In this document: one piece after another, positions 33,829 to 43,096 of the stretch | How positions within the stretch are numbered: the first letter of the stretch is position 1 | How the letters are laid out: every line of letters starts with the position of its first letter | From: a bacterium | GTDB lineage: Bacteria > Vulcanimicrobiota > JABDET01 | Assembly: GCA_021817145.1 (NCBI GenBank) | Contig: JAKAVV010000004.1 | Coordinates: 62,001-126,000 of the forward strand | DNA length: 64,000 nt | Direction: 5' to 3' | Made by a program: the position numbers and the translations under genes | The notes under the pieces: model-generated | What the model was told of the DNA's origin: nothing | Databases searched by the model: none | What the model saw: the letters and a program-made list of their open reading frames with translations, nothing else

Positions 33829-34811
33829 ACCCTTTCCATTAACGTTTCATTTAATCTTTGATTAGCTGCATTTTGCATTTCGCCTGCCAGCTCCCTTTCA
33901 TTCTTTTTATTTTGAAGATAAGCTGGATCATGTTTTGGAGTCCAGTCTTTTAAAAATCGGGCTGGTTCAGGAAGAGAAAGAGAAAACTTTAAATGAGATT
34001 TTTTCCGCCCTAAAGCGATCTCTCTGCTTTCTGTGGCAAAACAGTAAACACACCCATGAAGACAGGTATCATAACTTCCAATATCTATGGTTTGTGAACA
34101 GGCGCAGGAAGGGAGAGAAAGATGTTTTTCCCCTCCCTCTAAACAGGATGCAGATTCAATCAAATTGGGGATTTCGTACTCCATTCTGGAGGAGATTAAC
34201 TGGATATTTGCCTGATCCGCGATCTGTTTCAAGCTGCATAAAAAAAGATCCACTTCTTCTTTCTGTAGTTTTAAGGGGGGAGAAGGGAGTTTAGACACAC
34301 TGGTTTCAGATTCATAAACCGCTAAATCAAAAAAACAGTTTTGGGTATATCCGCTTAAAGAATTGGCGATCTTTGAAAAACGGTCTAGAATAAAAGAAGG
34401 GGGTGTTTTTTCTGTGAAAAGAACAGGATCAAATCTCCAGTGAACTTGACTGGCAGAAGTTCGAAGAGCCAGTTCTTTGAATGTTTTCAAACTGGTTTCC
34501 AGAGATTGAACACAGGGTTCGAATTCTGTGGGGAGCCCTGTTATTGTATAATGAAAATCAGCCTGAAAATCATTCTTCCGCAGAAATTCAGCGCATTTGA
34601 AAAAAGGCTGATAATTTCTAGACCAGAAAACAAATCTTTCCAGATCGGTTTTTAGAAGAGACACAAGAGTCGAGGTCCCTGTATAAGGATCCCAGACCAT
34701 GACTTTCCCATCCAATAGTCTTTCATAAAACCAGGGGGAATAAAAAGCGGGAAGATCTGTTCTCATACTGGCTGATATGATTTTATACTTCTTCATGAGC
34801 CCTTCTTTCAT
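33825..34811 (-). CDS. DUF1848 family iron-sulfur (radical SAM-like) protein
   Basis: This 328-residue cytoplasmic protein has ISASMRTDLPAFY near its start and the Cys cluster CACSQTIDIGSYDTCLHGCV followed by YCFA. These are the DUF1848 signature, with a CxxxCxxC-like iron-sulfur site as in radical SAM proteins. Its biochemical role is not established. An in-frame ATG at 34796 with GAAGGG close by is an alternative start. It is placed between the outer-membrane barrel and the diheme protein, so a maturation role for this electron-transfer system is a reasonable guess only. Confidence 0.7.
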   Translation of the reverse strand: MKEGLMKKYKIISASMRTDLPAFYSPWFYERLLDGKVMVWDPYTGTSTLVSLLKTDLERFVFWSRNYQPFFKCAEFLRKNDFQADFHYTITGLPTEFEPCVQSLETSLKTFKELALRTSASQVHWRFDPVLFTEKTPPSFILDRFSKIANSLSGYTQNCFFDLAVYESETSVSKLPSPPLKLQKEEVDLFLCSLKQIADQANIQLISSRMEYEIPNLIESASCLEGGEKHLSLPSCACSQTIDIGSYDTCLHGCVYCFATESREIALGRKKSHLKFSLSLPEPARFLKDWTPKHDPAYLQNKKNERELAGEMQNAANQRLNETLMERV

Positions 34812-34823
34812 TCACTATCTCCT

Positions 34824-37628
34824 TTAAAAAGAATGAGAGTAAGATATAGATTCTGACCAGACATGACCATTCATCAAATTAGGCGCAAAAACATAAGAGT
34901 TAAACCCGCCTGGAGCTAAAACAGCCCCTGATGGACAAGCTGGAAGAGGCATTGGAGCAGAGGCTCCGCAAACTGTTCCAACGTCAGGAACCTGATTCGA
35001 AAACTCATTATACTGGACAGACAGCCCAAGACTCGCGTCTTTCTGCAGCATTCTTTTGACATTTAAGGCATACTCGTTTTCTCTTCCATCAATTCTGGTC
35101 ATCACCTGAAGATTAGGGAGATCATTGTAGAAATTAGCAGGGGCATTGATATAACCAATTCCAGGGATCAGAACAGGATTGGAAAGAGAAGGATTCTGGA
35201 AAGTCTGAGGTCTTGAATGCGTGTAATTAAACCCAAGATTCCAGTTTTTTCCGGGGTTCCAGTTGATACCTGCGTAAATCTCCTGATCCTGAATATTGGT
35301 TTGATCCATTAAAGTATCAGGGATCCCTCCACTAACAGAAGTTAAATTCCACTGAGCCCAGGGTTCAAAAAGCCCAACCCAGAAAGGGGAGCCAACAGCA
35401 GGAAGCGCGGTGGTAGGACCGCAGGGTCCAGCGCATACTGGAAAAGGAGTGAAGTAATTTAAAGCTTCTGTATTAAAAACAGGGGAAACCGATTCTTCTT
35501 TATTGATCGTATTCGTGTACCCCGCAAAAAGGGAAAAATGGCTGGAAGGGATGTAATTGGCATTAAAACTTAAGGTATTGGTATTGTCAGAATACGGGTA
35601 AATCCAGCTGGAGTTTGTTTTATCGCTTTCATTGGTATAAGATAAATTCATGAACAACTGGGAGTTCGGGCTGTAATTTAAATCCCCATAATATTTCCAG
35701 TTATCCATTGGATCTGTTCTTAACCAGGCATTATTAGACCATCTTCTTAAAACACTTAAGCGATAAGTCAGACCACTGACAACAGGTCCTCCGATTTTTG
35801 CGTCCCATCTGTATTGATCAAAAGAAAGAGACTCCATGCCAACAGGCATTCCAACAGGATAAACTCCTCCAAAAGGATTAAATCCACCCGCAGGACCGGC
35901 TTCTCCAATAGGATAATACCCTGGAACTGTTGACGGCACATTCACAAACCCATAAACAGGATAAGTGATCGTATTGGTTCCGCATCCGATCAATGCTGCT
36001 AAACCAGGAGGAAACCCAGGAGAATTGCAGGGGGAAATAATAATCGGGGTGACAGCAGTTGGAGCAAGGGCTCCATTTGGTGTAAAGGTAACAACATATC
36101 CATTGGATGTCGCTGTTCCAAGCTGATCCCCTTGTAAAGCGGTATTGACCAGGGGATTAAAAGCAGAGAAGATTCTCAGATCATAATAATCTAAAAGCTG
36201 TGAATCTGTCTCTTTTTCCCAGCCTCCTGATAAACTGAGGTACTGACTCCCAAAGGAAAGATTATATCCAGCAATTAAGTTCGTGTCTTTTCTGTGCATT
36301 GCATCCAGGATACTGCTCTCAGGGATTTCATCCCAGTAATCATAATCCAAATATCCATGACCTGCTTGATGAAAATTAAAATTAAACGTTCCTCTGTATT
36401 CTTCATTGGTATATTGGGGAGAAAGATTGGTCGGGGTCTGCTCAGCAGAAAGCATTGGCGGAACATAAGGAAATGAGATCGCATCCTGGGTTCCATAACT
36501 GAAAACCCCGGCAGAACGCTTATTCCACTCTTTCCAGTAGCCTGAAATCGAATAACTGCTGCTGAATGGAACCCTTAATCCCGCTTGATTTTCACTCCAA
36601 AAAGTATCAGCAGAAGTTGTCGGTGGTATTTCAGGGTTTAGGGTAAACCCATTGGCAGGAGAAGGAACGATCCCAGCAGGTCCAGAAGCAGCCAGAAGGT
36701 CAGTATTCGTATATCCAATTTGCTTGTTATCCCAGTTTGTGTCAGTTGTGGCAAAATATCCTTCAACATTATTATCTGTATAAGTCGCCCCAACCGATGT
36801 TCGGGAAAGATTATTGTCTCTTCCTAATCGCCCATTCCAGTCTCCAACTGATGATCCCAAATAATATCCCTGCAGTCCGGTCTGGCTTCTTAACACATTG
36901 GAAAGATAAAATCCAAGCCCTGATTTTTCAGTGTATCGAAGAGAGTTTACAATATAATTATCCAGTCTTGGATAATAAGGAAAATTTTGAACATATCCAG
37001 GAAGATACCAGGCTCCTAGAGGAACCACAAAAGAACCACTAGGATACCCAAACAAAGGCGAGAAGTCGGCCAATTCAGGGTTTGGGTCAAATCCGTAAAA
37101 AACATCTCGATTTAATATTTCCGCATATTTCAGATTATAGGTGAGATTGGGATCCTGATATCTGACCCGTAAAGCTTTATGAAAATCATCTTGACTCATG
37201 GCATATCCATTAAATACCCCTCCAGATTTGAGCCTGGCGCTGAATCTCAAACTATTAATGTAAAATCCATTTTGCAGAGGAGCATAAGGATCTTCTACTG
37301 CTGGGTTCCCGCTGATTGTGTTCACATTAAAGGATTCATCAATACTAACCCCAGGGATTCCTGTAACAAGGGCTGCAAGAAGAGCGTTAAAACTGGAAGT
37401 TCCTATCCCCCAATTTGGATCTCTCGCTAATCCTGGGATCCCAAACCCATAATTCGGATTAATGGGCTGGATAGGAGGAAGAACTTGAGGTTGATAAACA
37501 GGGCCCTTTGGGGGAACTGGAACCCCTCCAAAACTTAAAAGAGGCGTGAAAAAGATTGACAAAGCGAAAACGCACAGGGTAAAGATTCGGGCTAGGTTTT
37601 TTACTATTTTTCTCTTTATTTTTTTCAT
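34824..37628 (-). CDS. Large outer-membrane beta-barrel protein, MtrB/PioB-type partner of the decaheme cytochrome
   Basis: This 934-residue protein has a signal peptide (MKKIKRKIV, hydrophobic to LSFGG). A Pro-rich segment (residues 36-60) follows, then many alternating amphipathic strands rich in Tyr, Asn, Ser and Gly (for example YALNVKRML, LGLSVQYNEFSN). It ends in a terminal aromatic strand SESISYSHSF, the usual signal for outer-membrane insertion. Its position directly after an MtrA/DmsE-like decaheme gene (12 bp) matches porin-cytochrome conduits, in which the barrel sheathes the multiheme wire. Sequence is poorly conserved in this family, so the assignment rests on length, topology and context. 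Confidence 0.75.
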   Translation of the reverse strand: MKKIKRKIVKNLARIFTLCVFALSIFFTPLLSFGGVPVPPKGPVYQPQVLPPIQPINPNYGFGIPGLARDPNWGIGTSSFNALLAALVTGIPGVSIDESFNVNTISGNPAVEDPYAPLQNGFYINSLRFSARLKSGGVFNGYAMSQDDFHKALRVRYQDPNLTYNLKYAEILNRDVFYGFDPNPELADFSPLFGYPSGSFVVPLGAWYLPGYVQNFPYYPRLDNYIVNSLRYTEKSGLGFYLSNVLRSQTGLQGYYLGSSVGDWNGRLGRDNNLSRTSVGATYTDNNVEGYFATTDTNWDNKQIGYTNTDLLAASGPAGIVPSPANGFTLNPEIPPTTSADTFWSENQAGLRVPFSSSYSISGYWKEWNKRSAGVFSYGTQDAISFPYVPPMLSAEQTPTNLSPQYTNEEYRGTFNFNFHQAGHGYLDYDYWDEIPESSILDAMHRKDTNLIAGYNLSFGSQYLSLSGGWEKETDSQLLDYYDLRIFSAFNPLVNTALQGDQLGTATSNGYVVTFTPNGALAPTAVTPIIISPCNSPGFPPGLAALIGCGTNTITYPVYGFVNVPSTVPGYYPIGEAGPAGGFNPFGGVYPVGMPVGMESLSFDQYRWDAKIGGPVVSGLTYRLSVLRRWSNNAWLRTDPMDNWKYYGDLNYSPNSQLFMNLSYTNESDKTNSSWIYPYSDNTNTLSFNANYIPSSHFSLFAGYTNTINKEESVSPVFNTEALNYFTPFPVCAGPCGPTTALPAVGSPFWVGLFEPWAQWNLTSVSGGIPDTLMDQTNIQDQEIYAGINWNPGKNWNLGFNYTHSRPQTFQNPSLSNPVLIPGIGYINAPANFYNDLPNLQVMTRIDGRENEYALNVKRMLQKDASLGLSVQYNEFSNQVPDVGTVCGASAPMPLPACPSGAVLAPGGFNSYVFAPNLMNGHVWSESISYSHSF

Positions 37629-37640
37629 GTTTCCCCCCTT

Positions 37641-38588
37641 TTATGGTGTAAAGAAATTGCGGCTGGAATTGCTGCCGTGAATGGCCGGATGGCAGGCAGT
37701 GCAGTCTTGAGCCATTAATGAATACTGCAGCGATGATCCAGTATGACATCTGAGACAAAGAGCAGGCTGAGGCAGTCTCCAGAGGAATTCCTGTGGAGAT
37801 CCATGCGGGCTGTGACATGCCAGACATCCTGCTGTTGTGGAGTGAGAGAAAACAAAAGGACCTGCTTCAGCCGGGTGGCAGGTTCCACACGCTTCTACAG
37901 AGCGTCTGGCTCCAAAAACCTGAGGAGCATTTTTCAACATGGTCAGTTTTGAACTGAAATGAGGTTTATGGCAGTCTGTGCAGGACATTAACCCTTCATT
38001 TACTGGATGATGGGAAAACATATTAAATTCAGCTTTAATTCTGAGATGGCACTGATAACAGACATCTCGTTCCACAGCGTATTTTAAAAGATATTTATTC
38101 CCCATTGGGTCGGCATGAAAGCTGTGGCAGTTCAGGCAGTCCAGATGTGCTCCCGCATGAATAACAGACTGCCCTTTAAAATGGCAGGTTTCACACAATG
38201 CATTGATTTTAGCAGGGGGCCATGCCGCAATATTATTGATCTTAACAGGGGCATTGTCAGCCACATGAAGACTGGCATTTCCATGGCAGTATTCGCAGTG
38301 AGAAGTCCCTGGAATTTCTGAATGGATATTCAGTTTCCATCCTTTTGGGGTTAAACCCAATTTATCCGGATCCACTGGCTGTGGATGACAGTTCCAGCAA
38401 GCAGAATTTCCAACCGCTTTTGCTCCAGGGATTAAAACCAGAGATTTTGCGATCTTACCGTTGTGATTAGGGGCAAACCCGGGATATGTTGGGGTAATAT
38501 ACCCCGCAGTCCCCTTTTTCCCTAAAAAGAAAATGCAGCAGAGAACCACTGCTGCAGAAAGAAATAATTTTTTAACTCTCCTCTCCAT
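37641..38588 (-). CDS. Decaheme c-type cytochrome, MtrA/DmsE-like
   Basis: This 315-residue protein has a signal peptide (VKKLFLSAAVVLCCIFFL) and ten CxxCH heme sites, with first Cys at 64, 98, 132, 151, 177, 203, 234, 255, 278 and 296. The ending CTACHPAIHGSNSS and the CHSPHGS site are typical of DmsE/MtrA-type decaheme wires. In porin-cytochrome complexes such a protein sits inside an outer-membrane barrel and carries electrons between periplasm and exterior, in either direction. It is the first gene of the four-gene minus-strand operon. No outer-surface MtrC-type multiheme gene is seen here, which fits the two-part MtoAB/PioAB layout. Confidence 0.92.
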   Translation of the reverse strand: MERRVKKLFLSAAVVLCCIFFLGKKGTAGYITPTYPGFAPNHNGKIAKSLVLIPGAKAVGNSACWNCHPQPVDPDKLGLTPKGWKLNIHSEIPGTSHCEYCHGNASLHVADNAPVKINNIAAWPPAKINALCETCHFKGQSVIHAGAHLDCLNCHSFHADPMGNKYLLKYAVERDVCYQCHLRIKAEFNMFSHHPVNEGLMSCTDCHKPHFSSKLTMLKNAPQVFGARRSVEACGTCHPAEAGPFVFSHSTTAGCLACHSPHGSPQEFLWRLPQPALCLRCHTGSSLQYSLMAQDCTACHPAIHGSNSSRNFFTP

Positions 38589-38833
38589 TAACCACCTCCA
38601 AGGGTTAAATTTACACCGTTCTAATTGTTATCGGCATTACCTTATTAAGGCACACCTAAAAATTTACAAAAGAGCTGCGGTTATTGAAACTGCATCAAAG
38701 CTGCTGCGATGAAATAAGCACGTTTAATTTTATCTTTACTTTTCTTTTCTGTTGTTAAATCCTTCTTTCAATAACTCCCTTCCATAAAAAATTAAATCAG
38801 GGACTATGATAACATTAAAGAAAAAATTTTGCA

Positions 38834-38847
38834 ATGATCTGGATCAT
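38834..38847. promoter_or_regulatory. FNR/Crp-type palindrome upstream of the decaheme operon
   Basis: ATGATC-TG-GATCAT is a perfect palindrome close to the FNR-class box TTGAT-n4-ATCAA. It lies in the 360-bp gap between the decaheme start (38588) and the Xre gene (38949). The Crp/Fnr protein at 42383-43096 is a candidate binder. The rest of the gap shows only the Xre promoter. Confidence 0.4.
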
Positions 38848-38901
38848 AAATTTAGATTATCTCGGATAGCGCGGAAAGATTGCAGAAATTGACTCCATGT
38901 A

Positions 38902-38929
38902 TTGACAATCATCAATATCATGATATAAT
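38902..38929 (+). promoter_or_regulatory. Xre-RES promoter with operator palindrome
   Basis: TTGACA (38902-38907), 16 bp, TATAAT (38924-38929). The palindrome ATATCATGATAT (38915-38926) overlaps the -10 and is probably the antitoxin operator. Confidence 0.7.
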
Positions 38930-38948
38930 GTTTGTTAGAGGGGGAAAA

Positions 38949-39341
38949 ATGTCATTCATGCTGAAAGAACTTAATTCTGGAAGCGCAGCCAAAACCTCAT
39001 CTAAAATCGTCAGCGATTTTATTCATAAAGTCATAAAAGCAACAGGCGCCCAAGAGCGTTTAATTGCTCAAGGAATCGCCATGGCAGAATCCCAATTTAA
39101 TCGCCTGGCTTCAAAAAAAAGCGGAGGGGTAAAAATTCAGACAATTTATCCTTTAAAAAGACTTGAGAAACTTTTTCAAGAAGCAGAGAAAACTTTTTCT
39201 AAAGCAGGAATGAAAAAGTGGCTCACCTCTCCAAACCCATATCTGGATGATGTTCCTCCGATTCTTTGTTTGAGAACAGATAAAGAACTGGACAGAGTCT
39301 TATCACTGCTTGCTTCCATTCGGTACGGATTTCCAGCTTGA
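38949..39341 (+). CDS. Xre/MbcA/ParS-type antitoxin
   Basis: From ATG 38949 (gagggggaaaa upstream) the protein has 130 residues. The C-terminal half (MKKWLTSPNPYLDDVPPI then LASIRYGF) is the toxin-binding domain of the RES-Xre antitoxins (DUF2384), where the Pro-rich motif is usually W--PN--L-G--P. The N-terminal half is helical and should dimerise and bind DNA. It overlaps the RES toxin gene by 4 bp (TTGA). Confidence 0.8.
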   Translation: MSFMLKELNSGSAAKTSSKIVSDFIHKVIKATGAQERLIAQGIAMAESQFNRLASKKSGGVKIQTIYPLKRLEKLFQEAEKTFSKAGMKKWLTSPNPYLDDVPPILCLRTDKELDRVLSLLASIRYGFPA

Positions 39342-39856
39342 ATCTTTCTGCTCTGAAGGAACTCCTTCCTGGAGGTCTGCCTCCTGAAAAAATTTACTAC
39401 AGAGTTGTAAATTCACACTATGCTCAAGAGATTGACGAAATCACACATACCATGCATTATTCCTGGAGATACAATCCTTCTGGCGAATTTGGAGTCCTGT
39501 ACCTTTCTTCCAGCGCCAACTGCGCTTTTCAAGAAAAATTGAGACAGGTTAACGGTAGAAAAGAGGATTTACCTTTACAGGCTGCCGGCAGATTTCGAGT
39601 CAAATTGAACTGTCTTGACCTTACAGATAGGAAAACACTTAAAATACTTGAGGTCAATCCTTTACAATTGATTGACAGACGAGATTTTACAACCACGCAA
39701 AACATATCCCGAGAAGCGAGGAAACTGGGCTTTGAAGGGATCGCTGCTCCATCAGCCATTGGGGAAGAATGCCACACACTGGTTGTTTTTAAAGACAAAC
39801 TCAACCCTCCTTCTTACTGTCGTCTGTTAGATGTGAACACCTTTCAGCCTGTTTAA
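39338..39856 (+). CDS. RES-domain toxin (NAD+-degrading type)
   Basis: This 172-residue protein has YYRVVNSHYAQ near residue 20, then SWRYNPSGEFGVLYLSSS, AFQEKLRQV and the block GIAAPSAIGEECHTLVVF. These correspond to the conserved Arg, Tyr, Glu and Ser regions of the RES fold, whose members degrade NAD+. TTG start coupled to the antitoxin stop. Its last 30 bp overlap the convergent radical SAM gene. Confidence 0.8.
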   Translation: MNLSALKELLPGGLPPEKIYYRVVNSHYAQEIDEITHTMHYSWRYNPSGEFGVLYLSSSANCAFQEKLRQVNGRKEDLPLQAAGRFRVKLNCLDLTDRKTLKILEVNPLQLIDRRDFTTTQNISREARKLGFEGIAAPSAIGEECHTLVVFKDKLNPPSYCRLLDVNTFQPV

Positions 39857-40954
39857 CTCCGGGACATAAGGACAGGCGGGATCTTCTCCAAGAGGATCTC
39901 CTGAAAAAGAGTAAGCCCTTGCTCTTGATCCCCCGCATAAAATTTTATACTCGCAGATTCCGCATTTTCCCGTAAAATCTCCATTTCGAATCGCTTTTAA
40001 AAGAGGGGATTCAGAATAAATTTTCTGCAGCGAAGTTTCTGTTACATTCCCAACAGGTAAAGGGAGAAATCCAGCGGGGTAAACATCCCCATTATAACCC
40101 ACAAAAATAATCCCATTCCCATCCCTTGTCCCCTGGGTCTGCGCTAAACAGGTTCCCCCTTTTTCTCCTAAAAGACGACTCAGTTTTGTTGAAAGATTTT
40201 GATACAGGGTTCCTGGAACAGGATGACATTCTGAAAGAGTTCTTGTTTTTCTCCAATCCACTACCCTTCTAAAAAAAGGGGCTTCCACTGTTCTCACAAT
40301 GATCCCATAATAAGAAACATCCACTAAAAAATGGCAGACCTCTTCATGTTCTTCAGGAGAGATTGGATTAACCGCTTTTCCTCTTCCTGTTTGGATCAGG
40401 AAAAAAACTTCCCAGATTGAAACTTTCAATTTTTTCAATAAATAAGCCATATCAGCCAGTTCTTCCACATTTTCTCTCATGACTGTTGTATTAATTTGAA
40501 GGGAAAACCCTTGAGAAACTAAAAATCGGATCATTTCCAAAGTTTGAGCGAAATGACCTGGAACCCCTCGTATGGCGTCATGGGTGGTTTCTTCTGATCC
40601 ATCTAAACTGATCGAAAGGGCTTTTACCCCCATATTTTTAAATTTAATAAAAAGATTGGGATCAAATTTGGTGCTGACAGCAGGGGATAAAGCAGCAGGG
40701 ATTTCAAGTTCTCGAGCAAGTGAAACTAAGCCCAAGAGATCCTCCCTCATTAAAGGATCCCCTCCTGTTATCACCAGAATTGGATAAGGTTTTTTAAACT
40801 GGGTCAGGCTTTTAATAAAAGCCTCTGCTTGTGAATTGGAAAGGGTTCCAGGGAGAGGGTCTTTCATGGCTTCTGCTCTGCAGTGTTTGCAGGCTAAAAG
40901 ACAGGCTCTGGTTGATTCCCAAAAAACTAAAATCGGTCTTTCAGAGAAATTCAT
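39827..40954 (-). CDS. Radical SAM/SPASM protein (NirJ/AhbD-like group)
   Basis: This 375-residue protein has the [4Fe-4S]-SAM motif CLLACKHC (Cys 18, 22, 25) after FWESTRA. It has VITGGDPLMREDLL (GGE-like motif) and a C-terminal SPASM cluster CGICEYKILCGGSRARAYSF...ACPY. The WESTRAC opening and layout match the group of SPASM proteins near heme d1/heme b synthases (NirJ, AhbD), but peptide-modifying enzymes share it. ATG 40954 is chosen because GGAGG lies 5 bases upstream. It overlaps the nitronate-monooxygenase-like gene by 14 bp and is last in a five-gene operon. Confidence 0.8.
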   Translation of the reverse strand: MNFSERPILVFWESTRACLLACKHCRAEAMKDPLPGTLSNSQAEAFIKSLTQFKKPYPILVITGGDPLMREDLLGLVSLARELEIPAALSPAVSTKFDPNLFIKFKNMGVKALSISLDGSEETTHDAIRGVPGHFAQTLEMIRFLVSQGFSLQINTTVMRENVEELADMAYLLKKLKVSIWEVFFLIQTGRGKAVNPISPEEHEEVCHFLVDVSYYGIIVRTVEAPFFRRVVDWRKTRTLSECHPVPGTLYQNLSTKLSRLLGEKGGTCLAQTQGTRDGNGIIFVGYNGDVYPAGFLPLPVGNVTETSLQKIYSESPLLKAIRNGDFTGKCGICEYKILCGGSRARAYSFSGDPLGEDPACPYVPELNRLKGVHI

Positions 40955-42386
40955 CACAACCTCCATTCAACAGTTTTTTTATCACATCTGAAGCTGTATA
41001 AGTAAGACTCCCTGATGGGAAAAACCGCTTCACTCCACTCAAATCATCACCTGCTGTAACAATTCCCGCTTCTATATGTTTGCTGTTCCGTATCTGAGGA
41101 TGACCGGCTGTTGCTATCAAGGCATTGCAAATACACTTTTTTCCACGGGTATCCTCAATCTTTCCCCCTTTTGACACATAAACTGAAACAGGCTCTGCAG
41201 CGCAGCGAAACCCAATGGTTCCTTCAGGGGTTTTATAAGCTTCTCTTAAAAATCCCAGATCGCAGATCCGAGGTCTGGAATTGTAAGTCTCTTCTTCTGA
41301 AACTGTACCCTCCAATTTAACCACTTTGAAGGGGAACCCGGTGGGAGAAGCTTGAGAATCAGTCAATACCTCAGCATCATCTCCTTCTGCCGCTTTTTTC
41401 AGCAGAGCCTTTTTGTAATCCTGACGAAGCCCTGATTCCTCGCAGAGCGCAAAAGCGGTTCCTACTTGTATCCCTGCTGCTCCAGAGCGCAGTGCTTCCT
41501 TCAGCTTTTCAGGGGATCCATACCCACCCGCCAACCAGAAGGGAAGACCTAAACTTTTCATTTTCACCAGATCAACTCTATCCCTTTCCCCATAAACAGG
41601 CTCTCCATTTTCATTCACTTTAAGGGCTCCACGAGGAGGAGCATTATGTCCACCTGCTGTCGGTCCTTCAATAACAAACCCATCAATTTTACCACTGGAT
41701 CGTTTCATCATAATTTCAGCAAGAGTATTTGAAGAAATAATGGCGAGAAATCGAGGACGAACAAGAGGAGGAAGATCGCGCTCCTTAAATTCACCAGGAT
41801 CAAATCGAATCAGGGTATCATCCCCTGGTTGAGCTCCAGTCACTTGTAAAGGATAAGATACAGGATGATGAGCAGAAAGAAGATCCAAAATTCCTGGGAT
41901 TTTTAAAGGAATACCTGCCCCCATTAAAACATACCCGACCCCTGCCAGCATGGCGCCATAAAGAGAAGGCAGATGGGGAATCTGAATTTTTTCCAGATAA
42001 TTGATCCCAACAGGATTGTCATGCCCTTCGCGGGCAAGAAAAACCTCGACAAAATTCCCAAGAATACACAATTCTTTCAGCTCCCGAGGGCTTTCCTGTC
42101 CATGCATTTCCAAGGTCATATAAGAAGTTCTTTTACTCTTTCCGCCAGGAATGTAATAGATCTGCCAAAGACGTTCAGCCATCTTTCGAAAGGGGAAATG
42201 ATCAAAAGCGCGGCGGATATGTCCACCAGGATCTCCATCTTGCAGACGTCTGACAAGAACTTGATCTAAAGCTGTGCCTGAAACAACTCCTAACTGTCCC
42301 TGACGTGATACAGCCTGCGCAAGTCTCCAGCACGAAATCGCGACTCCCATTCCCCCTTGAATAATCTTGGGATAATGAACAGTCAT
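40941..42386 (-). CDS. Nitronate monooxygenase / 2-nitropropane dioxygenase-like flavoprotein
   Basis: The protein is about 481 residues from ATG 42386, which overlaps the upstream Crp-family stop (ATGA). FMN-binding TIM-barrel features are IIQGGMGVAIS, VIEGPTAGGHNAPP and FWLAGGYGSPEKLKEA then GAAGIQVGTAFALCEES. The His of TAGGHN is the usual catalytic residue of nitronate monooxygenases. The length is that of the longer subgroup, beyond the FabK form. Substrate unknown; nitroalkane detoxification or enoyl reduction are options. Confidence 0.8.
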   Translation of the reverse strand: MTVHYPKIIQGGMGVAISCWRLAQAVSRQGQLGVVSGTALDQVLVRRLQDGDPGGHIRRAFDHFPFRKMAERLWQIYYIPGGKSKRTSYMTLEMHGQESPRELKELCILGNFVEVFLAREGHDNPVGINYLEKIQIPHLPSLYGAMLAGVGYVLMGAGIPLKIPGILDLLSAHHPVSYPLQVTGAQPGDDTLIRFDPGEFKERDLPPLVRPRFLAIISSNTLAEIMMKRSSGKIDGFVIEGPTAGGHNAPPRGALKVNENGEPVYGERDRVDLVKMKSLGLPFWLAGGYGSPEKLKEALRSGAAGIQVGTAFALCEESGLRQDYKKALLKKAAEGDDAEVLTDSQASPTGFPFKVVKLEGTVSEEETYNSRPRICDLGFLREAYKTPEGTIGFRCAAEPVSVYVSKGGKIEDTRGKKCICNALIATAGHPQIRNSKHIEAGIVTAGDDLSGVKRFFPSGSLTYTASDVIKKLLNGGCDEFL

Positions 42387-43096
42387 TCCTTGACTTCGAC
42401 GTATGGGTTTGGACAAACCGCGCAAAAAGCTTCAGGTTCAGTCTTCCCAAATTTATCTTCCCATTTTCCAGGCACAATCCGACAGGTATGATCTCGATAC
42501 TGAATCACCCCTATTTTCCGAAAATGACTTAACGTTCGCAAAATAGTCTCTGGTTCACAGCCAATCAAATCGGCAAGGGTTCTGCTTTTAGGGAGAGTAA
42601 AATACTTTTTATATCCAAGAGTAAAAAGGAAATAAGCCAGCCTTTCTTCAACGCTTTTTTTCATTAAATTATCATGGGCTTTCAAAAGACTGTTAAATTT
42701 TGAATGAACACAAGAATAACAGCTCTGATACAAAACCCGATTCTTTCGAGCCAACTCCACAAACGTTTTGGCGCTCAGAGCAATAAGATGGGTTTCTTCC
42801 AGAGCTTGAACGGAAAACGGATAACTCTCCATAATAAGAGATTCAGTTGCCCCAACAATCCCTCCTGTGAAAACAAGCTGATAAATGCACTCTTCTCCAT
42901 CAGGGCTCTGTTTAAACAGTTTCAGCGTCCCGCTTTTTACAAAATAAATAAACTCTAAAGGCTGGCGTTCAACAACCACCATTCCCCTTTTTTTCACTGC
43001 CACCTTTCTGGAGGACCGCAGCAGTTCATCCAAAGCTTCCTCGCTTAAAGGCTTAAAAAAACAAACCTGTCTCATCAATTTTTTAATCTCTGACAT
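42383..43096 (-). CDS. Crp/Fnr-family transcription regulator
   Basis: The cyclic-nucleotide-binding-like domain is residues about 15-140 (FIYFVKSGTLKLFKQSPDGE). The winged helix has SRTLADLIGCEPETILRTLS as recognition region. An N-terminal FNR four-Cys cluster is absent, but Cys residues occur at QVCFF, SCYSC and the C-terminal FCAVC, which might bind metal or heme. ATG 43096 has a GGGGGA ribosome-binding site. It overlaps both neighbours, so it is co-translated inside the operon it may control. The closest FNR-like site seen is at 38834. Confidence 0.85.
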   Translation of the reverse strand: MSEIKKLMRQVCFFKPLSEEALDELLRSSRKVAVKKRGMVVVERQPLEFIYFVKSGTLKLFKQSPDGEECIYQLVFTGGIVGATESLIMESYPFSVQALEETHLIALSAKTFVELARKNRVLYQSCYSCVHSKFNSLLKAHDNLMKKSVEERLAYFLFTLGYKKYFTLPKSRTLADLIGCEPETILRTLSHFRKIGVIQYRDHTCRIVPGKWEDKFGKTEPEAFCAVCPNPYVEVKE

